From: Onthophagus taurus
Lineage: Eukaryota; Arthropoda; Insecta; Coleoptera; Scarabaeidae
NCBI RefSeq assembly: GCF_036711975.1
Contig: NC_091973.1
Location: 3,224,001 to 3,288,000, forward strand
Direction of reading: 5' to 3'
Length of the DNA: 64,000 nucleotides
Position 1 is the first letter of the stretch. Each line of letters begins with the position of its first letter. A model generated the notes under the pieces. The model was given only the letters and a program-made list of their open reading frames with translations. It did not search any database and was not told where the DNA came from. Shown here in pieces: positions 49,501 through 59,610 of the stretch. Made by a program: the position numbers and the translations under genes.

Positions 49501-52500
49501 CGGTATAAATACGGGGGGCTAATTGATATCTCCTCTATTCTATTTACGGGGAACCTAACGGACATTCGTACCGCTACTTAAAATCGTTTCCAGTCGATGT
49601 GCAAAAGTCAAGATTGGTCTCGATTCTTAGGATGAGAATCATTGTAATAACCGTCGAAGATCGACGGACATTACTTTTTATGGCATCTTGCTTGTTCTTT
49701 TCAAACTAAACTTTTTCAATACCGCAAAATTAATAAACGGAAACAGTAAACCACATACATAATAAGTTACATTTCCGGAGAACTCGCACGAAAACGCAAT
49801 GTTTTTCATATTTACAGTGGTCACTGACGCATGTTTCCTGTTGTCATTGATACGATAAAAATGATATAAAAGAACTTATTGTTTAAGTTATTACTATTTT
49901 TGGTTATGAGCTCATTGTATGGTTCTCAAAAGTTTATACGTGGAAACGGAAAACTAATAACGCAACAAATTTTTTTTTATATCTTAGTCCTTGAATGTTT
50001 TTAGATTTTGTTATTGTTAGTTATTTTTACGCGTGAGAGCATTTCTTGTGGTAGTTAGAGAATTTGCCGAATAACCTATATTTTTCTGCTCCTATAAATA
50101 AGTTTTCTATAAAATCTGGGTCATCGAAAACGTTAAAAATTTTAGATGATACAAACCAAAATATATAATATACACATCCGTTATTAATGTGGCGTAGAAA
50201 GCGTAGACCGATTTATAGCTTAAATAAATCAAATGTTTAGATTCGTGGTAATTCCTTTTAATAGATTAATCGATTACGATCACGCAAAGAGAAAAGAAAA
50301 ATATTAAAAAAATTTTATGTACACATTATTTTATCACTAATTAGTTTTACACAATTTATTTTTTTATAGGACAAATAAGTGTTAATTAATTTCTTCATAG
50401 TATGATCTAATTTTGTTCGTAGAAATTAGTATCGAAATCAAAAAGCTAATAAGAGAAAATGGTAGATAAGTTTAACAGTAATTAGCACGATGTTGTTGGT
50501 TACGTGGTTTGAATTACTAAATTATCAGCAATATGCAAATTAAATTAGTAAATTAAAGAAGAATCTAATTACATCAAAAAACATTTTTTATTGTTTGAAA
50601 TTTCTAAGAAAATTTTCATTTGAAATACCTGTACTTGAGAATTTTATTGTGTCAATGAAACTTTCTCTAAAATTTTTTGAGATGTTGTTGAAATGTTATT
50701 GAGAGTCGGAATAAAAGAGAAAAAAAGTTGGGTCTTAAACGGGCCTGTTCTGTTGTCCGGGCAGGTTAGCCTGCGTAGGCACGCCTAACCTGGTGTTTCT
50801 TTTTCTTCTTCGAAACCTGCAGAAGTCGAACAGTCGCGACAGCCAACCGGACTTTTCTTAGACGACGACCGTCGAACCGTGCAGGGAAAAAATCGGCACG
50901 TTTTCTGAGAAAACCGATCCGGAATCCTGACTAGCGTCAGGTCCAGTTCGCAGCAGGAAGGCGTTAACTCAATTTCCTGCCTCTAGGCATTGTTATCTCG
51001 AATTAGATCGTCGTCAAACAGTCACTTTTTTTCCAACGTTGTTGTCGAGGCACCACGCGAGGTTTAATAATTAGAGCGCGGCAACGTTATTCCTCCATTA
51101 AAATCGAATAAATGGTGGGTTTCTAGCGAAGATCGCGCTCGCGGAATAGACGTGATGTCATTATAGACGGATTGCAAAATGAAAGGCGCTAGAACATATA
51201 TGTTTTAGATTACAAATTGCTTCAACATTGTGAAACTCTCGCTTGCAGCTTTCTCGACTAATAACTGCATCATATAAAAAAATCGTTTGTTAAAACTATT
51301 AATTCTCGTCATGGACGACGTTCCAACGAAATAAAAGAGTAAGATTGAGGTGAAGCATTTTGACCCGACGGCTTTTAACTAAATTAATCAGATTATATTA
51401 TAAAACTTTTGTCTTGGCCCACTGAAACGTGGTATGTATGGATATGAGATGTGTAAAATAAACAAATAGATGAAAATAGTATCTTGTTTGTTGACGTTTG
51501 GAGATTCCGGGGCAGATGGAGTAGGTTTGGAGGGGCATCGACGATTAATATCGCGATCTCTCACCGAAACCTCGATGGAGAAAGTCAGCACGTTGCTCCT
51601 AAGCGGCAAAGGTCGCCCAAGAAAACCAAGGAGGATCAACTGTGGAGATCCCCTTTTAGGCATCACCGCGCATTCTCGGTCTCGAATGATTCAATTACTG
51701 GAAGAATAGAAACTTTCAATCATACGGCTCGCGCTTTCGAGGCGACCTCTTGCGACGCCTTTACCACCGCTGTAAGCGTGTCTGAGCCTCCACGTCGGCT
51801 CCGTGAGTCACGACGACGGTCGGTTGATTTCAAAACGCATCCTCTTTTTCCTTTCCTCGGCCGCAGCGGCCTCGTAACAATTCATTTCTCTTTCATTAAT
51901 ATTTAAGCCGTTCCGTAATGCGTTAAAAGTTAACGGCTATCGAATATCTTATCTCTTTCCTTACTGTCATGTATAAACGTCTAATTGACATTGCGAATGA
52001 TGAAAAGTATAGCTTTGTTCTCTTGTGAAAGGTCGCCTGAGCGCATGTCTATCAGTCTACTTCCGCATGCGCTTAAAACTTAGCTAGCGGCGTTTTCGAT
52101 TGTCAAGATATAAATCTTGTAATCGCGACTATTTTATCTTTTCGATGGGCCATCTTTTAGTTTCCAACCATTTTCCGGGGTTTCTCTTACGATGTCGTAA
52201 GTGTACGCTTTTGTGGTTTTGTTTTACTGATTAAATAGTACATTAATTAATTTTTAACCAAAGCTTAGTTTCGGAGAATCGATAATTTAGAGAATGTTGT
52301 CATTATTTATGTGGTTTCAAGGTGGAAACATTAGAATGTATCATAATTACAATTTAATTGTCCTTTTTCATAAATTTTTATTACTTTTATATTATAACAA
52401 AAGATTACGGGTTTTGTTTCGCCATCTTTATTTTAAAATTATTATTGTGTTACATTAAATTTTACAATTTAATTCGTGTAATTATCTACAAGTATTAATC

Positions 52501-55500
52501 AAATTTCTCCATTACTTTCATACAAGTCATATTTTATGTGTTTAATTCGAATAGAATAAGAGTTAATAAGAGCTGGTTGTGAAGAGAAATGTTTTGAAAA
52601 TATGTAGTTTTTGTGCTTGCGGCGAATATCATCGCTATTCAAATTTGGCCGATATTTCAACCTCGACTCGGCTGGGTAATTATGTGTTAGAACTTAACTA
52701 TCCACTTTGCCGACTCGGCGTGAGAGGGATTGGCAGCGGGCATAATTACTATTTAATTCCACCATAATTGCTCTCCGGGCGCAGAGCGTGATTTTTATCG
52801 GTCATTCTTTGTGTCGACGGAAAGTATACAGTATTATATTCGTAGATACGTTTCGATCGGTTTATCTAATCAAAAACCCAGCTAAAAAAACACTTTATCT
52901 AATCAGGCTGTGGGTGCGAACGTGAATTTTCAAGCGTCTAAATATCGATCAGCATTAATAATAAACGATTTTTTCTACAGGTTGTACACTGCGACATTGA
53001 AAACCATGGGAAGATTGTAACTTCCTTGATTAAAGTGTGCCAGCGTACCGACGCCAGTTGTAACAACGCCAGCGCTAAGCGCGTCGCTGAGAATTTAGAG
53101 AAGAGATGGCATCTGGTCTTTCTTAAGTCTTTGGAGTGGCAGTGTCATATTGAAAACTTACTTAAAAGCGAGTACAACTTATCTGATACAGAACTCGAAG
53201 ACGAGCCAGCGGTTAAACATCCCAGACTCACAGTGCCAACGCCTTCAGCTGACGAACTTGATGGTTTGCTCGTCAAAGGAGTCGATAAACATGATTTAAT
53301 CTTCACCGAAGATCAAAGCCATTATACGAGGTAAATTATTTAATTTCTACCAAATTGTTTGTGTTTTTATTATTTTATTTCCAGATCGAATCGACAAGGT
53401 ACAAACCAAGCTACTTACTACTTCAAGCACATCGACACAGACTCCGAAATGGATAAACACGACTTAAAATTGGAAAAACCCGAAGAAACCCATAACCAAT
53501 GCGAAGAAACCACCGACGACGAAGAAGAATGGACTTTTTCCGTACTTGATCTAAAGGATAGAAACGGAACCGAAGAAAACGGTGATGTCACAAAACCAAT
53601 AACGGAAAACATACACTATTTAGTTCAAAAAGCCGAAGAATTAGTTAGAGAATCCCCCGCGCAAAGAGCGCGTGGTAACTCAATTGAAGTCCCTGTAAAT
53701 AAACTCAACAGAGTCAAACAATGGCTTAACATTCAACCAAAAGACCCTGATAGTAGTTGCGATGCAAGCGGAGAAGACGACGAACGTGATTCCCAAACTT
53801 CGGAAGAAAACGATGAAAGCGTCATCACATACAGGGCATTGGGTTGTAATTCCCAAAACACCTCCTTTGTAGACTTGGAAGCTACACCAAAAGTAGTTAA
53901 ACGCGGCAAATTAAGCACCGATATTCGACCGTGGAGCGTTTCATGCATATCACAATTAACTGGTAGAATGAATGACGAACCAAAAAATTTTTCCACATCA
54001 GAATCCGCTTTATATAGTTTATCAAAAAATTATCAAGATACCAATGGATGTAACGGACAAGGAAATAATTCCACCTCATCTACAGTTGAGGAAAGCTCCG
54101 CTTTGGTATTTGAAGATAAATGTTCGTCAAGTCGACGTAAACGATTTAAAATAAGGAAGCGATATGATGTAAGTATAAATATATAATCTACAAATACGTA
54201 TTATTTATATTAACTTTTATAGCGGAAAAATAATGGATCCCCTTATCATTCAATGACGCTCATTAAATCGGGATCATTTTCGGGACATAGTCACATTAGA
54301 TCGAAAGCTGATCGTCATAGTGTTAGCGATCCTTCCGCGATATCAATTTGTCATTTTATGTGTGATTCAACAAGTGGTGGAGAAAGCGAAGACAATCGTA
54401 AATTAAAAAGGTTAGACTTCTATTTATATATTATTTTCCCTTAATATTTAATATTTAACATAGACTATCAAGTTTAAAAACGCCTAAACGTCAAAAATCG
54501 GTTGCCCAAGTCGATATAGTAAGAGATGGAAGCCCAGGAAAAAATAGTTTGATTGCAGCAGAAGAACAATCGAGTTCAATGTCTGAGCAAGCTTGGGATG
54601 GTTTTCAAGAAGTAATTATTTCGTACTTTTAATATTAATTTATTAATTATTTTTTATTTTAAGGAAGCATATTTGTCTGAACAATACAGTGAAACGCATG
54701 ATTCAGACGCAGCAAGAAAATTGTTGGAATTTGGAGAGGATTATGGAAATTTCCTGGGAAGCCAATCGGATTGGTCCGCGTCGACAAATCCGGGATTCTC
54801 GCCGCCTTTTCCCCGCAAAATGATGCTTCCCGCCACCATTAAAGAAATATCGTTACATTCCGATTCGGATTGCGATTCCGATATTAGAAGTTTACTTCGC
54901 GCAAATCGTCAAGAATTTAATTCAATGGATAAAATTTACAAGCGCCAACTCGAAATTGGATTAACAGACTACTTAGTAAACAACGACGTGGTAAATATAC
55001 CGATTAATAAGAAAATACTAGAGTAAACTTTACGTAAGTAAAGTGGTCCTCTAGATTCTTTTTATTATTGAACGTGGTGGTAGAAATTGATAATTTTTTT
55101 TGTAGACGGATGTATTGGATAATTGCAACTGTTTTATAGAAGTGTTGACGGATGTATTGAATAGAGATAATAGCCCTGGTGTTAAGGGTGAAGTCCAAGG
55201 TAGGGATAAGTTTCCTATTTCTTTGTTTGAAGCTTGGAGCGTGTTTACTAATTACTTCCTCGATACATTTCTGGAGATAGTTAGGCACTTTTTGTGCAGA
55301 ATCGGCCTTGCCGCTAGTCTGCGGATTATAAAAGACTCCAAAAAGAAAAGGAAATGATACACAAATACAGTGACATTTTTTTTTATTGATATATATAAAC
55401 ATAACCCAGTCTATTTCTTTTTACTTCTAGTTTATAATATGGTTGTATATTTTTGTTTTTTTTTCTTTATGCATTATACACTAATAACACGCAATGGTAA

Positions 55501-57802
55501 CTATTTTTTTTCTTTTTTATTTTTGAGAAATATATGCTTTTATTTTCTGAGTAACCAATTATTTTATTTTTGCGTATGTGTGTAGTTCAACTTTTGTAGA
55601 GACGTTGTTTACCTTATTCTTGAATACTCAGTGCAATATTTCTAGAGACTTGTTGAAGACGCGTAACTAGGAAACATATCGTCTAAACGGTAAGGATTTT
55701 TGCCTGTCGGTAGAGCATCTCAAATGTACATAAAAACAAAACTAAACTAACTGAGTAGAATCATCGTTTTTTTTTAGTTATTTTTTATTAACGTCTCATA
55801 TGTTAATAAACCAAACAAAAAGCCCAAACAAAATAACTTCCGTTTGATCACGGAAACGGTTCATCCTAATCCCATCGTTATCACATCGTTTTAAAACAAA
55901 TGACAAGTTATTTATGCAGGCTTTTTACTAAATCCTCGTATTTCATTGTTTTTCTATAGATTTGTTATCGAGCTGGCGCAGCTTAAAGGATCGTGCACTC
56001 ACTATGAAACAGTACAGGGAATTACAGCGACAAATCTTATTTGTTAAGGACGCACTACATCTTGTTAAAGCTAAAATTTCTGAGGAAGTTACAGCTGTCG
56101 ATTGTATTGATGACATTGCTAGGGACATCGATTTTTATACGGTGAGTTAATACATAAATTTTCTTATATAATTATAAATAATAAATCTCAAATAATGATA
56201 TTAACACATCTTGCGCGGGCTGTTTGCCGCCAAAGTCTTACCGCATCAATACCATGCAAAATGAGTTTAGTCGCTTCCCGCTAAAGATGTGTTAAGTAAT
56301 CAAAAAATTAATAATGACGTGAATAATAAACAAAATCAATGTTTTTATTTAAAAAATTATGAAATTATATTTTTTGTGACTTTGTGGTTAAGATTTAAGG
56401 TCACAGTGTAGAGGACGAATGAGTAAAGGGTCTTTACTTTTAAATAACCCGGGTCGTTTCGGTGGTAGGGTAATAAAGGTGCATAATATATGGGACCGCA
56501 ATCGTCAATGTCAGGCTGTGGAAATTTATAGGTCTCTTGGGGTAGTGGTAGAGCTAAAAGATCCGGAAACGGGAAAAAAAAATAAAATAAAAACTACCGA
56601 CATTTTCGTTTTGGGTTGGTTTCAGGTGGAACTAGACACTTTGTTGGATCACAAATCGAAGCTTTTTACGCTCATAGGATCCGTCCATAAATTCATCCTC
56701 TCCGATAAAGAGTACAGTTCATCGTTTTTGAAACGGGACATATCTGAGTTGCATCGTACTTGGTACGAAGTTCATAGTGGGGTTTTGGGTCGTCTCGCTT
56801 TGCTTAAAGATTTGAAACAATCGTGGCAAACTTTGGAGAAACGTTTAGATAAGTTAAGAATAGATTTGAAGGAAGATGAGCAAACGTTAGACCAAATATT
56901 AGATGCTGCCGTGAAAGGTGATGTTTTATCCAATCAGACTTTATCATCGTTACGCGATGTTGATAAATTACTTTCGGAAGCATCACCCGATAATTCCGTT
57001 GAGGGTTATCCGAAAATCTCCGAATTTCTATTCGAAGGATCCTGTTCGGACAGCGGAATGTCGGATGAAGGGTCAGAACACGAGCCGGGAGAAAGAGAGC
57101 ACCGACTGTGGTCGATCAGAAAGTCTGTAAAACAACTAGAAGCCGTCATGTCGCCGAACTGCGTGATCAGAGTATTGATGGGGGAACGATTGGCTGCCGC
57201 CGAAGAGGAGTTGAAGAGTGTTAGGAAAAAATGCCAGTCGCTAGTCGTGCGGACCTGCCCCTCGATGCAAGGTTCATCAAGGTATGGGTATTATTTCGAC
57301 CCCTAATAGGGAACGATAAAGGGCATTCTTCCGCTTCTAACCCTTGTCCACCCTATCCTGCCGTTCAAAATGAACTTATTCATATGATAATTAGGTTCCG
57401 GACAAGCTTACCCCCGACATCTGCCGATATTTTCTCCACCCTTCAATCATTCGAATTCCACGATTTTCGCAATCAACAATAATCTATTTCATCAAATTAC
57501 ATACGCGTAATTTGATGAAATAGATTTGAGAATTACAAGTCATTATAAAAATTCCTTTTTATTTTAGCGTGGAATCGACTTCTACAGCTCCAGATGGTGG
57601 GGATCCATCATATCCACAAGGATCAACAAAAACGTCATGGTTAAGAAGGGTAACCCGAGTTTCGATACCTTTCCAATTAGCGTTAATGGCAATATTGTGT
57701 GTGGCGTGTCTTTTGGAGCCTCATTGTTGCGATAATATGAATACATTCTCGTTGTCGTTGACGCCCCATTTGCACTACGTGCGCGGACCGCCACCGGCGT
57801 GA
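46581..57802 (+). CDS. klar: Klarsicht-type KASH-domain protein (full-length KASH isoform)
   Basis: Fourteen coding exons: 46581-46596, 47402-47637, 47691-47840, 47894-48089, 48181-48305, 52981-53330, 53385-54168, 54223-54410, 54464-54611, 54664-54990, 55106-55187, 55960-56141, 56626-57281 and 57568-57802. All phases agree, 1224 residues. The 16-base first coding exon (MPVGT) joins in frame to FENSAMKTSFSLSSLQAFE. Helical spectrin-like segments recur (for example about 90-350 and 870-1090), separated by acidic Ser-rich linkers. The last 56 residues are a KASH domain: basic SWLRRVTRV, a membrane segment IPFQLALMAILCVACLL, then a perinuclear tail ending HYVRGPPPA. The PPPX ending binds SUN proteins. 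Klarsicht links nuclei and other cargo to microtubule motors. Identification as klar rather than Msp300 rests on size and on the alternative 3' end. The 3' UTR probably ends near AATAAA at 58338. Confidence 0.88.
48306..52980 (+). other. Large klar intron with possible internal promoters
   Basis: 4.7 kb intron with three GC-richer islands (about 48640-49520, 50740-51170, 51480-51900) in otherwise AT-rich DNA. An initiator-like GGCGTCAGTTCGG near 48943 is followed by a GTGAGT donor at 49131, compatible with an alternative first exon. The rest shows no coding signal. Confidence 0.4.
51484..51771 (+). CDS. Candidate alternative or cassette exon of klar
   Basis: The frame is open for 96 codons and is Arg/Ser-rich (for example PKRQRSPKKTKEDQLWRSPF, then ITGRIETFNHTARAFEATSC). 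It ends exactly at a strong donor, GCT|GTAAGC, in phase 0, which matches the phase of the next exon at 52981. It has no ATG of its own, so an upstream exon must supply the start; I could not fix the acceptor. This is an inference from phase and composition, not from a known homologue. Confidence 0.4.
55106..55357 (+). CDS. klar: Alternative terminal exon of klar without KASH (lipid-droplet-type isoform)
   Basis: The exon starts at 55106 in phase 0 after 54990. Used to its internal donor (AAGG|GTGAAG, 55187) it continues toward the KASH exons. Read through, it adds about 56 residues and stops at 55357, giving a 923-residue protein with no KASH domain. The unique tail has an amphipathic to hydrophobic run (SLFEAWSVFTNYFLDTFLE, then IVRHFLCRIGLAASLRII) and a basic end (KDSKKKRK). 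Drosophila Klar beta is known to end in a separate lipid-droplet targeting domain instead of KASH; the gene position and the nature of the tail fit. Direct similarity was not tested. Confidence 0.6.
   Translation, partial: TDVLDNCNCFIEVLTDVLNRDNSPGVKGEVQGRDKFPISLFEAWSVFTNYFLDTFLEIVRHFLCRIGLAASLRIIKDSKKKRK
56419..56625 (+). other. In-frame open segment before the klar exon at 56626
   Basis: 69 codons from an ATG (MSKGSLLLNNPGRFGGRVIK) stay open into exon 56626 without a stop. They contain a charged, coding-like stretch (WDRNRQCQAVEIYRSLGVVV, then ELKDPETGKKNK). It could be the first exon of a short isoform carrying only the last spectrin-like region and KASH, or a chance frame in an intron. 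Confidence 0.3.
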
Positions 57803-59395
57803 TTGGCGCTGCAGTCAACTTTAACACAATTTATATCGTATAGCATGTTGTTATGCCTGTAAATACATAACGTTTACATTTTGTGAAACGCGAGAGAAAG
57901 AGGTATAATCTTAAATTAAGAAACAGAGAGCAGAGATCGGAGACGATATATTTTTTCTATGCATTTTCCGATTTTTTACAAGAGTAATACTACATTTAGT
58001 ATAGCGTTTTTTTATATTTATATTTTATATATAACGTTTACAAGTCTGTTTTTCTTCCCCCTTTTTATCCTTGATTTTTGAATATGTATTTCACTTAAAT
58101 GTATTACTTAATGTGTTCTTTTTTATAAATGGCCGCCCTGTATTATTTTGAAAGTTGACCTATCTGCTGCAAGGTGGCGCTAGGAGCCGCCTTTCAGCAT
58201 CGATTTTTATCCTCCAAGTACGTTATTATTTAACGCGTTGTTTGTTTTATATATTTAAGAAACCTAAATTAACGAGGACTTATTTAGTGTCATAATTTAG
58301 ATTTTTTGTAATGTTTTATATTACGTTGGAAGAGTAATAAATTTTATCGAAGTAATTTAGATTTACTATTTTTTATTTATTCCTTTTTCCCACAATCCAC
58401 CGCAACAATACCGAAATTTAATTTGACGCTTGGCCGAGTCAGAGCCGATGTTTTACAGGAATTCGCCTCCGCGAAGTTGCAAGGAAAAAGTGTAAACTTG
58501 CGTTCGCCGACGAAATACGGAATGGCCCGTTCGGGGAAATCGATAGAATCGATACGCTACGGGAAAGGAATTACAAGCCCACACGGTTTTCGAATATAAA
58601 TAGGCAATTAACGGTATGCTCACTTCCCACCTTCATTTTTCCAGGTAACTTCCATCGAATTTTGCTAGATGGAACCACTGTAGATTTTGGCCACTATGAA
58701 TTTGTTAATCTTATATACTTGTAAACATCTAAATTTTTGTTAATGATATTTATCTCTACAAATTAATTAATTAATAATAAATATGGATTTGTGATTTTTT
58801 TCCGTATAAGTATCATATATCATATTAAATCTGACTTTGATTCACATCGGATTTAAATCATATTTGATTGATTTTAATTCAATTATGATCACTCGTTTAG
58901 CAGATCTTTTCGCTGAAAAAATCTTTGTTAACATCATGAAATGAATATGATGCAATTTTAATAATAAGTGTAGAAGAAATGTTTAATTGGATGTTGTGTG
59001 TTTAGATTAAAATGAAGAGAAATGTGTGAAATGTATGAATATTGATATTTCTTGTTGTTAATGGTAGTAAAGTTAGGCGGAATGATGAGTTGTTGTGCAT
59101 GGTGGTTGGAGATGTTGAATGGAGGTGGTGGTGGCGGTGGCGACGGCGCGAGAAGGAGTTTGGGGCCACGTCGAGTGGGAGTGTATCGGGAAGCGGAGGA
59201 AGGGCCGAAGTGCCGCCCGCCGGATCACATGACCGCAGGCTACGCACGCGGCTCGGGATCCGCCTTCGGTAACTCTTTCGGTCATTCAGCATCGGCGCAA
59301 TCAATGGCCGAGAGTCCTCTCTGACGAGTCACGGGTCCGGCGCGTCCGCGACGCTCCCGCGCGTTACGCTCTGGTGATCCCCCGGGTGGTTTTAG
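57803..59395. other. klar 3' UTR and intergenic DNA
   Basis: UTR to about 58345, then AT-rich DNA, then a sharp rise in GC from about 59100 at the approach to the next exon. Frames at 59042-59324 are GC-rich, and none continues into the following exon. Confidence 0.4.
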
Positions 59396-59610
59396 TGCCT
59401 GTCCAACCTGGAGCATACGGGCGGGTTCGCGTCGTCGCCGTGGGCGGCGGTGCTCAGCCACCACCACACGGCGGCGGCCGTCGCGGCTGCTGCCGCCGCG
59501 TCCGCCTCTGGGACCGTTCTCCAAACCAGCGACCACCACGGATACCCCTCCGGGCACCATCCTCCTTCCCCAATGGATCTCCACGTGCCGCAGGCCTTCT
59601 CCTACTATCG
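59396..59610 (+). CDS. Coding exon of a probable transcription factor (partial gene)
   Basis: The frame opens at an acceptor-like GGTTTTAG (59395) and closes at a strong donor CG|GTGAGT (59610), phase 2. The 71 codons are of the low-complexity type common in insect developmental regulators: CLSNLEHTGGFASSPWAAVL, SHHHTAAAVAAAAAASASGT, then SGHHPPSPMDLHVPQAFSYY. An internal ATG at 59573 (MDLHVPQAFSYYR) could be the true start if the upstream AG is not an acceptor. No DNA-binding domain is inside the window; the gene would continue to the right through a large intron. I cannot name the family. Confidence 0.6.

Noticed and set aside
51470-51709. 79-codon ATG frame in the klar intron
   Set aside because: It overlaps the candidate cassette exon in another frame, ends in a stop unrelated to splice signals, and has no phase link to neighbouring exons. 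The alternative frame ending at GTAAGC is better supported.
59282-59584. 100-codon minus-strand frame
   Set aside because: Mirror of the His/Ala-rich exon and GC-rich flank; Gly/Arg-rich shadow.
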